A DNA stretch of 64,000 nt from Mogibacterium timidum ATCC 33093 (GTDB lineage: Bacteria; Bacillota; Clostridia; Peptostreptococcales; Anaerovoracaceae): contig NZ_JALU01000020.1 of NCBI RefSeq assembly GCF_000525775.1, forward strand, positions 1 through 64,000, written 5' to 3'. Within the stretch, counting starts at the first letter, position 1; the number at the start of each line of letters is the position of its first letter. The translations under genes were made by a program, and so were the position numbers. The notes beneath the pieces are model-generated. The model had not been told where the DNA came from. It was given only the letters and a program-made list of their open reading frames with translations, and did not search any database. Of this stretch, positions 35,685 to 45,608 are shown piece by piece.

Positions 35685-35815
35685 ACTTTTATATTCTACA
35701 TAAGAGCTGAAATTTGTAAATAATAATGTTGTATTTCAATAATTGTAACAGTAGCTGTAATTGTAAATGGCAGATACGACTAAATTTTCTGTATTAAGGC
35801 GGACAGGCACTTCCA

Positions 35816-36559
35816 TCAGGACATCAGTCTAGCTGATATATATGATGAAACAGGGATTATAACAACAGTTCCGATGGCGCTTATCATAATCGCAATTAGC
35901 TCCTGTGTGAAATCCTTCGAGTTAATAAGCGTACTCCATGAATAGAACTTTAGAAAGCTTATGCACATTATCATAAATTCCCCGGCAAATATAAAGAAGA
36001 GCGTGTTGACGTTAGAGCTTAATATTTTGCAGCCGATATTCATTCCTGCACCAAATAGCTCAGCTCTACGTGAGTCCGGATTATGACGGGCAATCTCATA
36101 GACTCCTGAGCTCACTGCCATGGCCGTATCTATGAGTCCTCCAACAAGAATTACTACAAACACAGCGATTTCAACTAGAAGCATATTTATCCCAATGGCT
36201 CCGGAGTAACCGTTAGATTCGTGAATCTTGACATCTCCAATTGTACCGAATCCCTGTAGATGCGCATGCTTAATGATGAATACTATAAGTATTACAGAGA
36301 TGGATAGAACCAAAATGACTGACATAAATGCGGATTTTGTTTTAATATTCCTGTCATTCTGGTAGAAGATAGTTACTGCAGTTATGAGCAATACTGCTAT
36401 AATCGTTGAAATGGAAATATTGAAGCCTAAATAAATCAACTCAATCAACAGTGCGAAAATAGAAATGTTTATAGCAGTCGTCATTATGGCTTTAGCGGTT
36501 TTATTGCCCCCCGCAACAAGTGAGAGGAGTACAAATATTATGATAAGTATTTTAATCAT
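35816..36559 (-). CDS. YibE/F-family membrane protein, YibF-like half
   Basis: A 247-aa protein with about seven membrane helices (segments VAGGNKTAKAIMTTAINI, GGLIDTAMAVSSGVYEIARHNP). The family is often found as adjacent YibE and YibF pairs in Firmicutes; the molecular function is unknown. AAAGGAG precedes the ATG, which overlaps the upstream partner gene by 8 bases, so the two are translationally coupled. Confidence 0.83.
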   Translation of the reverse strand: MIKILIIIFVLLSLVAGGNKTAKAIMTTAINISIFALLIELIYLGFNISISTIIAVLLITAVTIFYQNDRNIKTKSAFMSVILVLSISVILIVFIIKHAHLQGFGTIGDVKIHESNGYSGAIGINMLLVEIAVFVVILVGGLIDTAMAVSSGVYEIARHNPDSRRAELFGAGMNIGCKILSSNVNTLFFIFAGEFMIMCISFLKFYSWSTLINSKDFTQELIAIMISAIGTVVIIPVSSYISARLMS

Positions 36560-37601
36560 GCTTTAGCTCCTTTCGCGCCACTGACGAAGTTACAAAGATA
36601 GAGACCAGTATGGCAACAACTATTGACAACATTCCGGAAAATGAGCGTGCTATATAAAAATAAGCGTCATGATTTATTACAGTCCTAAAGCTTATCTCAT
36701 TTGACATGGAGATAAGGAAAATAGGCAGAGTTGGTGCGATATTTGTTAGAAGGACTACACTTATCATTGTTCCGGTTATATCATCAGCAATCTCGTGTAA
36801 AGACTGCAGCAGACCTTTGAACTTCAGATTACGGGTTCGTTCAATCAGTTCTGTTGCAGCAGCTGTGACGGTTACAGATACGTCAATAACAGCACCGAGG
36901 CAGCCTATGATTACCTGTGCTAAAAAGAAGTGTCTGGCGTCAGTAACAGTAAACGGTTCCGGTAGAAAATGCAGAAAATCATAATCAATATCACTTCTCC
37001 ATATCAGGAGCATGATGCAGAGAGATAGGAGCAAGGTGGTGAGTAGTGTGGACGCATATGATAGGAGCATGTGCTTGTTGAAGCCATCAGTAACCAGCAA
37101 AACGAAAAACGTGAAAATCAGCACGCTTAATATCGTCATGTAAAGGATGTCATTTCCATGGATGTTCATGAAAATAACAATGCCAAAAAGCGCAATATTC
37201 CCGATTATGCAAATAGAAGTAAAAACTCCCTGACGACCACCGATAGTGATTAGTGCTGCAATGAGCAATAAAAAAACACCAGCGACCCAGTAATCCCGTT
37301 TTACTCCTGTAATCCCTGAATAATCGTCATTAAGGAAGACGTAATCGTTGCGATAATATTTTTCATCATAAGTCCTCGACTTGTCATATTTGTTTTTTAG
37401 ATGGATAACCTTGCCTTTATTATGTCCATTTTCTATTCTTAATTCGAGTAATTGATTGTTATCCCTGTCAGTGACATCCGTTACTTTTGCAACAGTTGTT
37501 TTATACATGCTCGAATTGTTTAATATCAACATGAACAATATCGATACTGCTATCATGGATAATATAAATTTGATTAGATATTTTTTTTTCATATAATTCA
37601 T
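36552..37601 (-). CDS. YibE/F-family membrane protein, YibE-like half
   Basis: A 349-aa protein: N-terminal membrane helix (about residues 10-28), an extracellular domain of about 85 residues (EYYRNDYVFLN-like region), then seven or eight helices. It has the family segment GCLGAVIDVSVTVTAAATEL. It is the first gene of the yibEF pair. Two candidate ATGs (37601 and 37592) exist and neither has a good ribosome site. A 12-bp palindrome lies about 90 bp upstream. Confidence 0.83.
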   Translation of the reverse strand: MNYMKKKYLIKFILSMIAVSILFMLILNNSSMYKTTVAKVTDVTDRDNNQLLELRIENGHNKGKVIHLKNKYDKSRTYDEKYYRNDYVFLNDDYSGITGVKRDYWVAGVFLLLIAALITIGGRQGVFTSICIIGNIALFGIVIFMNIHGNDILYMTILSVLIFTFFVLLVTDGFNKHMLLSYASTLLTTLLLSLCIMLLIWRSDIDYDFLHFLPEPFTVTDARHFFLAQVIIGCLGAVIDVSVTVTAAATELIERTRNLKFKGLLQSLHEIADDITGTMISVVLLTNIAPTLPIFLISMSNEISFRTVINHDAYFYIARSFSGMLSIVVAILVSIFVTSSVARKELKHD

Positions 37602-37692
37602 ATAAATTTTAATATGTAGTATTCAAATTCCTTGAAACCGAAGGATTTTTCCGTAACTACATTCCTGTAGCTCCGGTCTAAATATCCCAGTA

Positions 37693-37704
37693 TGCTATAT
37701 AGCA
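37693..37704. promoter_or_regulatory. 12-bp perfect palindrome upstream of the yibEF pair
   Basis: TGCTATATAGCA, a perfect palindrome in the divergent region between the YibE-like gene and the hydrolase at 37849. Possible operator. Confidence 0.35.
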
Positions 37705-37830
37705 CTTTACGGATATATATTCTAGCATAGGTGCAGGTCGACATATTGACAATAACATGATTTAAATAAAAACAATCTTGTTTCTGCAAGCAAAATTTCT
37801 TCAAAAAAACCACCCTTATGCAAAGCAATT

Positions 37831-37839
37831 TGATACAAT
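37831..37839 (+). promoter_or_regulatory. Extended -10 promoter directly before the hydrolase ATG
   Basis: TGA-TACAAT at 37831-37839 ends 9 bp before the ATG at 37849. A transcript from here would have almost no leader. Confidence 0.45.
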
Positions 37840-37848
37840 GTGAGTGCT

Positions 37849-38526
37849 ATGATTAGACACAACTATATTGATATAGGTGAGGGTAAACCGCTGATCCTGC
37901 TCCATGGCAATGGTGCGGACGGCAGCTACTTTATTCACCAGATTAATTATTTTTCATCAAAATATAGAGTGATAGCCGTAGATTCTCGTGGACACGGAAA
38001 AACTCCGCGTGGCGAAAAGCCGTTTACATTACTGCAATTTTCCGAGGATTTGCATGCATTCCTCGATACGCATGCCATCAAGAGGGCTCACATACTCGGC
38101 TTTTCTGATGGAGCCAATGTAGGTATCAGGTTTGCCATCGACTATCCTGAGTATGTGGATAAACTGATTCTAAGTGGCGCTAATCTCAAGTACAGCTCGC
38201 TTAGAATTTCGGTTCGTATGGCAATTAGACTGCTTGAGAAGGCAAATTCGACCTTTAGTGGAGATAAGGATAATCAAACCAGGCGTTCGGAGCTGTTACA
38301 GCTGATGAAGGGTGAGCCGGTAACCGGCGTGGATGAGCTGGAGCGGATACAGGCGGAAACACTGGTCATAGCTGGGACGATGGATTTGATGTACGGCAGT
38401 CATACCAAGCTGATTGCTTCCAAAATTCCAAATTCCAGACTTGAGTTTGTAAAGGGAAATCATTCATTGGCACGCCGGAGCTATAAGGCTTTTAACGAAA
38501 TTATAGACGATTTCTTGCAGGGGTAA
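37849..38526 (+). CDS. Alpha/beta hydrolase
   Basis: A 225-aa hydrolase: oxyanion segment ILLHGNGADGSYF, nucleophile region HILGFSDGANVGI (GxSxG, S about residue 93), acid in AGTMDLMYG and histidine in KGNHSLARR. The substrate is unknown. An in-frame GTG at 37840 touches the -10 box, so the ATG at 37849 is chosen. No ribosome site is seen; translation may be leaderless. Confidence 0.85.
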   Translation: MIRHNYIDIGEGKPLILLHGNGADGSYFIHQINYFSSKYRVIAVDSRGHGKTPRGEKPFTLLQFSEDLHAFLDTHAIKRAHILGFSDGANVGIRFAIDYPEYVDKLILSGANLKYSSLRISVRMAIRLLEKANSTFSGDKDNQTRRSELLQLMKGEPVTGVDELERIQAETLVIAGTMDLMYGSHTKLIASKIPNSRLEFVKGNHSLARRSYKAFNEIIDDFLQG

Positions 38527-38608
38527 AAACAACAGGGTACTCTTTCCTGGATAATTAGCCGGTATTTAGACTTGTGTGCTGTATGAAGCCGCATTAAAAA
38601 CATAAAAC

Positions 38609-38643
38609 CGCCTATCCTTAATTCTATTCAATAAGGACAGGCG
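38609..38643. terminator. Bidirectional terminator between the hydrolase and uppP
   Basis: 12-bp stem (38609-38620 with 38632-38643, one G-T pair). On the minus strand it is followed by GGTTTTATGTTTTT, which suits uppP. Confidence 0.8.
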
Positions 38644-38646
38644 ATC

Positions 38647-38692
38647 TTGACGTCACTGCACAAGTTAATTCAATTTGACGTCACTGCACAAG
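38647..38692. repeat. Direct repeat with TGACGTCA cores next to the uppP stop
   Basis: The 18-bp sequence TTGACGTCACTGCACAAG occurs twice (38647-38664 and 38675-38692), 28 bp apart. Each copy contains the perfect palindrome TGACGTCA. The second copy ends exactly at the uppP stop codon. Confidence 0.8.
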
Positions 38693-39514
38693 CTAGTCGA
38701 AGAAGAAATACAGTAGTACGATGGCTCCAAGCACGATTCTGTACCAACCAAACACTTTGAAATCATGTTTTTTGATATAGTTCATAAGGAATTTGATGAT
38801 GAACATCGATACTACGAAGGCAACTATCATTCCCACGAGCAGGATTGCCGCCTCGCTAACGGTGAAGTTTAATCCATATTTGAGTAATTTGAGCAGGCTG
38901 GCTCCAAACATCACCGGAACCGCGAGAAAAAATGTGAACTGAGCTGCAGTCTTGCGGCTGACTCCAAGCAGCAGGGCGCCTAGAATCGTCGATCCGGAGC
39001 GCGATGTGCCAGGGAAAACTGCTGATACGAGTTGAAATAGCCCGATGATGAAGGCCTGCTTATAGGAAAGGTCATCAATACTGTTAGTCTCCGGCTTAGA
39101 GTGCTTATTGCGGTTCTCTGCGATAATGAATAGAATTCCGATGAGTATGAGCATTATCGACACTACTTTGTAATTGTAGAAGTGCTCTTCGATCGCATCG
39201 TCCCACTTGAGACCGACTATTACTGCAGGAATACATGCCACAATAACCTTGAACCACATTGACCATACGTCCTTGCGAATATATTTCTTGGATTTGTCGC
39301 TGGTAAAAGGCCAAATGTCGTTCCAAAATGTTATTACGACGGCCATAATTGCTCCGAGTTGAATTACAACGAGGAACATGCTCATGAAGTCCGGATTGAC
39401 GCGCATTGGCCAGATTTGATTGACAAGAATCATGTGGCCGGTGCTGGACACAGGCAGCCATTCGGTGATACCCTCAACAATACCTAAGAATACAGCTTGT
39501 AGAAATACAATCAT
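38693..39514 (-). CDS. uppP: Undecaprenyl-diphosphatase (BacA/UppP)
   Basis: A 273-aa membrane enzyme that removes a phosphate from undecaprenyl diphosphate to recycle the cell-wall lipid carrier; extra copies give bacitracin resistance. Active-site motifs EGITEWLPVSSTGHM (about residues 14-28) and PGTSRSGSTI are intact. The ATG has AAAGGAG upstream on the minus strand. It is far from the Bce module but both act on the lipid II cycle. Confidence 0.95.
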   Translation of the reverse strand: MIVFLQAVFLGIVEGITEWLPVSSTGHMILVNQIWPMRVNPDFMSMFLVVIQLGAIMAVVITFWNDIWPFTSDKSKKYIRKDVWSMWFKVIVACIPAVIVGLKWDDAIEEHFYNYKVVSIMLILIGILFIIAENRNKHSKPETNSIDDLSYKQAFIIGLFQLVSAVFPGTSRSGSTILGALLLGVSRKTAAQFTFFLAVPVMFGASLLKLLKYGLNFTVSEAAILLVGMIVAFVVSMFIIKFLMNYIKKHDFKVFGWYRIVLGAIVLLYFFFD

Positions 39515-39629
39515 ATTTAACTCCTTTGCTAATACGCCAATATATTATACCAAATAATCGGTGGTATTACGCATTTGAAAAAGTTATTATTTATAGAAAA
39601 TATTTGGAGGTAGTGGGATTTTTGAATTC

Positions 39630-40520
39630 ATGAAACGCAGCGATAAAGCCCTCAAGCTTACGTCAACTACATGTAAGCCGCGAGATCGAGCATATTTGCT
39701 GCAATACGAGGAAGCGTTAACAGAGGAATCGCTTCAGAATTCGTCAAAAGTAAGTATAACAGCTCGGGATGGTTTAAAGCTTGCAGGCAGGTTATACCGC
39801 AAACGCGAGCATCCTAAGGCTATTGTCATCGCTGTACACGGGTTCCACAGCGGCGGTCTGAGGGACATGGGTCGATTTGCAGATATGTACTACAGAAACG
39901 ACTTTGATTATTTGGTTATATCGCAGAGAAGTCATGAGGAATCAGAAGGGAATTATCTGACCTTTGGTGCAAAGGAATCTTTCGATTTAATCGATTGGAT
40001 TCGCCAAATCAGAAAACTCTACCCGGTTACGATCCCGATAATATTGCACGGTGTGTCGATGGGCGCAGCTACGGTAATTTTGGCTGCGGGAAATAGAGAG
40101 GTCCTGGATGGCAATAAAAACCCGTATAACATAAAGTGTTGCATTTCAGACAGTGCATATAGCGATATAATGGACCAAATTTCGTATTTGATAGGAGATA
40201 CGCACTCTTTTATCAAAACTGCGTATATGGAGCTATTTAAGGCAAATATGAGGCTTAGAGGAGGTGCTAAGGCAAGCTCTGCATCTCCGATCTCTGTTGC
40301 TGGAAAAATATCCATACCGTTTATGTTTATTCACGGTAAAAAAGACAAATTTGTACCATATGCAAATTCTATTCGGATATATGAGGCGTGTAGCTCTACC
40401 GAGAAGGAAATACATCTGTTTGAAGGGGCAGGGCACGTGTGTTCATATGTTGTAAACAAGTCAAAATACGAGGAATTGTTCGCGTCCTTTGTCAAAAGTA
40501 AATTGGACGAATGTGAATAA
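39630..40520 (+). CDS. Alpha/beta hydrolase (esterase/lipase, COG1073-like)
   Basis: A 296-aa hydrolase with HGFHSGG (oxyanion region, about residues 71-77), nucleophile motif GVSMGAAT (S about 142), acid in HGKKDKFVPY and histidine in EGAGHVCSY. The first 35 residues may be a poorly conserved extension. GGAGG lies about 20 bp upstream, rather far, so the start is somewhat uncertain. Divergent from uppP. Substrate unknown. Confidence 0.83.
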   Translation: MKRSDKALKLTSTTCKPRDRAYLLQYEEALTEESLQNSSKVSITARDGLKLAGRLYRKREHPKAIVIAVHGFHSGGLRDMGRFADMYYRNDFDYLVISQRSHEESEGNYLTFGAKESFDLIDWIRQIRKLYPVTIPIILHGVSMGAATVILAAGNREVLDGNKNPYNIKCCISDSAYSDIMDQISYLIGDTHSFIKTAYMELFKANMRLRGGAKASSASPISVAGKISIPFMFIHGKKDKFVPYANSIRIYEACSSTEKEIHLFEGAGHVCSYVVNKSKYEELFASFVKSKLDECE

Positions 40521-40550
40521 TATGATGAAAAAATCGGAATATGAATAAAT

Positions 40551-40579
40551 CAAGGACCCTCCCGGCGGGAGGGCCCTTG
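40551..40579. terminator. Hairpin between convergent genes
   Basis: 13-bp GC-rich stem (40551-40563 with 40567-40579, one mismatch) with a 3-nt loop. It serves the hydrolase and the transporter. Confidence 0.75.
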
Positions 40580-40620
40580 AGACTTTGATCATACCGTTCA
40601 TTATCTCGTTGCGAGATTTT

Positions 40621-42027
40621 TTACTTTCCGCCCCAGAATGATGTGAACTGTCCGTAAACGATCATTGCCATAAAGAGAGGTCCTATCCACTTAATGCAGA
40701 AGTTATAGAATCCTCTTGTCTTGAATATGCGCTCACCGCCATTCTCGATTTCATCATCGAGATAGTGAGGTACAAACCATCCAAGCAGGATAGCCATAAT
40801 CAGACCGGTTAGCGGCATCAAGATACCTTCAGCGAGGCAATCCCATACACTCAATACATCCGCCTGTCCGAATAGGTGGAACCAGTTCATCTTAGGGTTT
40901 CCGCCGAGAGCATCAGCAGTTGTCAGGAAGTTACCAACAAAAGCTGCTAGAGCCATCACGACAGATACCTTAACTCTGCTTGCCGGCTTACCGGCCTTAA
41001 CTCTCGAGTCAAGGATAGCGGAGATACCGGCCTCCATCATACCGATTGAGGAAGACAGAGCTGCGAAGAATACCAGTAGCCAGAATGCAAGCTGGAAGAT
41101 CTTTCCTGCAGCACCCATAGACTGGAATACTGTTGTCATCGACACGAAGAGCAGTCCGGGACCGCCGCCTGGCTCGAGGCCAAATGCGAATACGGCCGGC
41201 ATGATAGCCATACCTGCGAGGATAGCTACCAGGGAGTCACCTAATGTGATGATTGCAGCGTTCGACTCGAGGTTCTCTTTCTTACCTAGGTAAGAACCGT
41301 AAGCGATGATGCAGCCGGATGCTAGTGACAGTGAGAAGAACATCTGTCCACCGGCCAGGGATACTACATTGAAGAAACTCTTCTTCCACATCGATAGGTC
41401 AGGGTAGAAGAGGAACTTTAGGCCGGGAGTAGCTCCGGGAAGTGTGCAAGATCTGATTACAACTATAACAAGTAGTACAAATAGAGCTGGCATAGCAATC
41501 TTGCAGAACTTCTCAATACCGCCGGAAACTCCACCAAATACAATAATCATTGTAAGTATCAGGAAGCCTGCCATCCAAGCTACGGAGTTGCCAACGTTTC
41601 CTACCATTCCGCCAAACAGTGCCCCCGGGTCTCCGGTGTTAAGAACTGCGCTCTTGCTGAATAGTGCTGTAATTGATTGAAATAAGTACTTACTGATGTA
41701 ACCACCGAAAGTACAGTAGAAGCAGATCAGGAACCAAGGTACGATTGTCTGAAGAATACCGTTGAACTTGAATCTGTGGTCAGCTTCTTTGTATGCCTCG
41801 ATAGCAGCCTTCTGAGTCTTACGTCCAAGAGCAATCTCGGATAGCATCAGAGGATAACCTACTACGATAGCAAGAATAGTGTAAATAATAAGGAATGCGA
41901 ATCCGCCGCCAAGTCCTAGTTTATAAGGGAAGGACCATAGGTTACCAAGACCTACAGCGGAACCGAGTGCAGCCATCAGAAATCCAAAATTGGAATTAAA
42001 TTGGCCTTTGTTGTTTTCCTGTTCCAT
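40621..42027 (-). CDS. Sodium-dependent amino-acid transporter (NSS/SNF family)
   Basis: A 468-aa transporter of the LeuT fold with eleven to twelve helices. The sodium and substrate signature GSAVGLGNLWSFPYKLG appears at about residues 22-38. Bacterial members import tryptophan, tyrosine, leucine or alanine with sodium; the exact substrate is not evident. GGAGGTAG supports the start at 42027 rather than the open frame to 42057. Confidence 0.92.
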   Translation of the reverse strand: MEQENNKGQFNSNFGFLMAALGSAVGLGNLWSFPYKLGLGGGFAFLIIYTILAIVVGYPLMLSEIALGRKTQKAAIEAYKEADHRFKFNGILQTIVPWFLICFYCTFGGYISKYLFQSITALFSKSAVLNTGDPGALFGGMVGNVGNSVAWMAGFLILTMIIVFGGVSGGIEKFCKIAMPALFVLLVIVVIRSCTLPGATPGLKFLFYPDLSMWKKSFFNVVSLAGGQMFFSLSLASGCIIAYGSYLGKKENLESNAAIITLGDSLVAILAGMAIMPAVFAFGLEPGGGPGLLFVSMTTVFQSMGAAGKIFQLAFWLLVFFAALSSSIGMMEAGISAILDSRVKAGKPASRVKVSVVMALAAFVGNFLTTADALGGNPKMNWFHLFGQADVLSVWDCLAEGILMPLTGLIMAILLGWFVPHYLDDEIENGGERIFKTRGFYNFCIKWIGPLFMAMIVYGQFTSFWGGK

Positions 42028-42307
42028 TTTTTCTACCTCCATACATAGAATAATCAAAGTCTTATTACAAGTACAATCTGATTATAAAAGCGACATTTTG
42101 TGTTGTCAATATGACTGCATCGTCACAAATTTGTCACCTTTTGTCACAATTTGTTCAACGCCTTGTATTTGAGCAGATACACGCGATTTGCCAAATAATA
42201 AACAAATGAAATTTTTTGACAATACTATCAAATGCGTTGGAGGAAAAATAAAATTTAGAATAGAATTCTTAAACGCAGCTGATGAAATTAGATGGAATTT
42301 TGCTATA

Positions 42308-42350
42308 AACCCGGGCAGGTCCCGCATATTATGTGTGACCTGCCCGGGTT
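42308..42350 (-). terminator. Terminator behind the PBP gene
   Basis: Perfect 14-bp GC-rich stem (42308-42321 with 42337-42350), followed on the minus strand by TTTATAGC. The gap 42028-42405 otherwise holds only the promoter region of the transporter. Confidence 0.75.
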
Positions 42351-42405
42351 AGCTGTAACCATTGTTTAGAAAAATAAATCCACCTTGTGCGTGTACTAAT
42401 ATTTT

Positions 42406-45400
42406 TTATGCACCGGGGATAGTGGGACCGGATGGTGGCGTGCTAGGTGATGAGTTACCGGAATCTGTCGAAGATTGTTGCTCAGAATCTGATGTATCAG
42501 CTTCGGTTTCTCCAGTCGTCTGTCTTTGCGTCGTTGCCTCTCTTCTTACATAGCTGGAGCGGCCTTTTTCAGTGCCTTTTGTATAGTATTCGTTTCCTAT
42601 CCTTATCACGTTATCAGGCGCTGCATTATATTTGCCTGTCTTGGCAGCCGGAATCTGGTTCATAATCTTGCCCCACAGTCTTGCAGCCATTTCGGACATA
42701 GAGGACAGCTTGATGTTGACATCGGTTCCAATCCAGAGGGAAGCCGCATATTTTGCTGTAAACCCATCGAACCAGATATCGTATTTATCGTTTGTTGTAC
42801 CAGTTTTACCACCGGCTTGTGTGCCGCTTACAGCAGCAGGACCGGCGATTCCTTGAGTGATAACCGACTTTAGCATGTCCGTCATGATGAAGGCCACACC
42901 TTCGTCCAGAACTTTTGTCTTTTTGGACTTGCTCTTAAGCAGAACCTTCCCGTGTCTATCTGTAACCGTTGTGTATGCTATAGATGATTGTCTGACGCCA
43001 CCGTTAGGGAATACCGCAAATGCTTGCGCCATCTCAAGAGGAATTACACCCTTTGTAAGGCCTCCGAGTGCAAGAGCAGCGGAGTTCATGTCACTCGTCG
43101 CACCTTCGGTAACGATCGTTGTAAGTCCAAACTTCTTGAGCAGATCAGCCGAATACTCGTTTCCGACCTGAAGCTGGATTTTGACGGCTACAGTATTGAT
43201 GGACTGCTGGATACCTTTACGCATTGATACAGCACCGGAATATCTATTGTTAGAGTTCTTAGGCCATGTCTTACCGTTAAATGTCATTGGTTCGTCGACA
43301 ATTGTCGATGAAGCCGTTAGGTAATCTCCATAGCCTCTAGTCCCTTGTTTATCGTGCTTGTAATCAACCATCGGCCATGTTTCACCTTTTTCGGCATATT
43401 CATAGCTCTTCTGAAGGGCTGCACCATATACAGATAGAGGCTTGATAGATGAGCCCGACTGTCTGGGGTTCAGCGCACGGTTATACAATCTGCTGCCGGA
43501 TTGTCCGCGGCCGCCGACCATAGCCTTTATCTCACCGGTTCCTACGCCTACGATAACCATGGCAGCTTGAGGCTGTATAGTCTTCTCGTTGAGAGAGTAA
43601 GCATCAGGTTTAATAACCAGAGTGTTTCCGGATTTCACCATTGAATTGGGGAAGTCCTTGAAATAGCTCTTATCTATGACCAGATCATCGCTTGAATCCA
43701 GCTTCTTGTATTTGCTGGGAACATTGATATATCCACCGGAGTAGATATATAACGTTCCTTTTTCCTGCACATATTGCTTCTTAAATTCTAAGCTGTAATT
43801 AACCTTGCCGCCGGTCTTGGTAGTATAAATGTTGAGTCTCTTACCTCTCTTGATTGTTGCTGAGCCATCCTTGCCAAACGACACTTCGTCTTTGCCAAGC
43901 GTAAAGTTTCCTTCAGAATTGAAGCTATCATTGTAATCGTAGAGAATTATATTTCCACTCGAACTGATGACATTTCCTGATGAATCCTTGCGTATGCTGA
44001 CCAGGGAAGGGAAGTTAGAGCTGTTCTTAAACTCCTCGACAGCAACCTTCTGTGCTGTCGAATCCATGGTTGAGTGAATCTGCAGACCACCGGTGTAAAT
44101 CATTCGTTCAGCTTCCTGTGGTGAAATATCATATTTTTTCTGCAGGTCACGCGATACCTCATCAATTAAATATTCATTGAAGTAAGAGTTGACGCCCTTG
44201 TTGCTCTTTACAGATGGGTTGATAAAGTCGATAAGGTTCTTGTGATAAGCTGCCTTAAAATCCTTGTCTGTTATATATCCTTGGTCGTGCATAAGCTTGA
44301 GTGCTGTATCACGACGATTCTTGGACATATCATTTGCGATATAGGTATCAGGATTGCGCAGAATGATATTTGTATCGCCTTCTGTGACAGAGTCTTTGCC
44401 GGCAAGCTTCACAAGAGCGTATGTGTCCGGCGCCTGTGGCAGTGCTGCCAGCGCAGCACATTCCTCCAGTGACAAATCCTTAGGGTCTTTGGAGAAATAA
44501 GCGTGCGAAGCAGAGTATACTCCGTAGCTTCCAAAGCCCAAATAGATTGTGTTTAGATATGCCTCAACAATCTGCTCCTTGGATAGTGTGCGTTCAATCT
44601 GACTTGCATAGTACATCTCCAGAATTTTACGCCTAACACTTCGCTGGCTCTTAATTTTAGGCAGATATACGTTACGAGCGAGCTGCTGAGTGATTGTACT
44701 GGTTCCACTGATGTGACCGGAACCTGTAAATGATTGGACTACAGCTCCGGCCATTCTGGTCCAATTGAAACCGTGGTGCTTCCAGAAGGTCTTGTCTTCA
44801 AGCGCAACAAATGCATTTATCATGTTTTTGGGCATCTGCTTATATGAGATAAGCTGACGATCCTGATTGTAGAATACAGTATCTACTTTTTTGCCTTGAT
44901 CGTCATAAACTACAGAGCTCTGCGCAACTGAATCATAGATGTTCTCAGGATCGATTTTTGGAGCAGTACTGATGATTATAAATGTATATAAAATCGCCAA
45001 AACAAACAAAATCACGAATAAACCTACGATGTCCTTCGCAATTTTGCCTTTGCTGACAACCTTAGGTGTATTTTTGATTTTCTTGCCGTTTACTATAACG
45101 TCAGCTCCCAGACTGGGGTTGTAGTAAGGATTATCCTTCAGGAACAGTCGATCCTTCAGTGGTTCACCATTCCCCCTTATTAAACCGGAAAGAGACGCAC
45201 CGCTCTTCTTTTTAGAAGACTTTGATGCTGAACGCTTTATACCCTTGTTGTTCCTCTTATTCTTATTATTCTTATGGCCTTTCGAAGATTGGCTGCTGTC
45301 AGCTGTTCCATGCTCAACAGGAACATTCGCGGAATCATCTTCATCAAGTGCTTCAAACTTGGATAGAAATTCATCTATCTCACGTTCGTTTTTAGAAATA

Positions 45401-45420
45401 TTGTCTTTATCAGACTTCAT
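42406..45420 (-). CDS. Class A penicillin-binding protein (PBP1A type)
   Basis: A 1004-aa bifunctional wall synthase. The basic, Lys/Ser/Asn-rich cytosolic head (about residues 1-125) precedes one membrane helix (about 135-155). A GT51 glycosyltransferase domain with ALEDKTFWKHHGFNW follows, then a transpeptidase domain with SGSSIKPLS (catalytic serine and lysine), SINT and GGKTGTTND. The tail (last 45 residues) is rich in Ser, Thr and Pro. GGAGGTTT supports ATG at 45420 rather than the upstream open frame. It makes and cross-links glycan strands outside the membrane. Confidence 0.94.
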   Translation of the reverse strand: MKSDKDNISKNEREIDEFLSKFEALDEDDSANVPVEHGTADSSQSSKGHKNNKNKRNNKGIKRSASKSSKKKSGASLSGLIRGNGEPLKDRLFLKDNPYYNPSLGADVIVNGKKIKNTPKVVSKGKIAKDIVGLFVILFVLAILYTFIIISTAPKIDPENIYDSVAQSSVVYDDQGKKVDTVFYNQDRQLISYKQMPKNMINAFVALEDKTFWKHHGFNWTRMAGAVVQSFTGSGHISGTSTITQQLARNVYLPKIKSQRSVRRKILEMYYASQIERTLSKEQIVEAYLNTIYLGFGSYGVYSASHAYFSKDPKDLSLEECAALAALPQAPDTYALVKLAGKDSVTEGDTNIILRNPDTYIANDMSKNRRDTALKLMHDQGYITDKDFKAAYHKNLIDFINPSVKSNKGVNSYFNEYLIDEVSRDLQKKYDISPQEAERMIYTGGLQIHSTMDSTAQKVAVEEFKNSSNFPSLVSIRKDSSGNVISSSGNIILYDYNDSFNSEGNFTLGKDEVSFGKDGSATIKRGKRLNIYTTKTGGKVNYSLEFKKQYVQEKGTLYIYSGGYINVPSKYKKLDSSDDLVIDKSYFKDFPNSMVKSGNTLVIKPDAYSLNEKTIQPQAAMVIVGVGTGEIKAMVGGRGQSGSRLYNRALNPRQSGSSIKPLSVYGAALQKSYEYAEKGETWPMVDYKHDKQGTRGYGDYLTASSTIVDEPMTFNGKTWPKNSNNRYSGAVSMRKGIQQSINTVAVKIQLQVGNEYSADLLKKFGLTTIVTEGATSDMNSAALALGGLTKGVIPLEMAQAFAVFPNGGVRQSSIAYTTVTDRHGKVLLKSKSKKTKVLDEGVAFIMTDMLKSVITQGIAGPAAVSGTQAGGKTGTTNDKYDIWFDGFTAKYAASLWIGTDVNIKLSSMSEMAARLWGKIMNQIPAAKTGKYNAAPDNVIRIGNEYYTKGTEKGRSSYVRREATTQRQTTGETEADTSDSEQQSSTDSGNSSPSTPPSGPTIPGA

Positions 45421-45569
45421 AAGAAACCTCCAATCAGGAATTGTTTGTTGTCTTTGGTCACACCTACACATATCATAGTAGATTTTTACATTATATCACA
45501 TAAATTATTTATGTGATTATTAATAGACGCTTAATTTATTTTGCTGATTCTATTTACCTGTAAAAGCGT

Positions 45570-45608
45570 TTCACCATTGCTCGGAGCGGAGCCATGAACA
45601 ATGGTGAA
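45570..45608 (-). terminator. Hairpin between the 489-aa protein gene and the PBP gene
   Basis: Perfect 10-bp stem (45570-45579 with 45599-45608) followed on the minus strand by a weak T-rich stretch. The rest of the gap 45421-45711 shows no gene. Confidence 0.5.
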
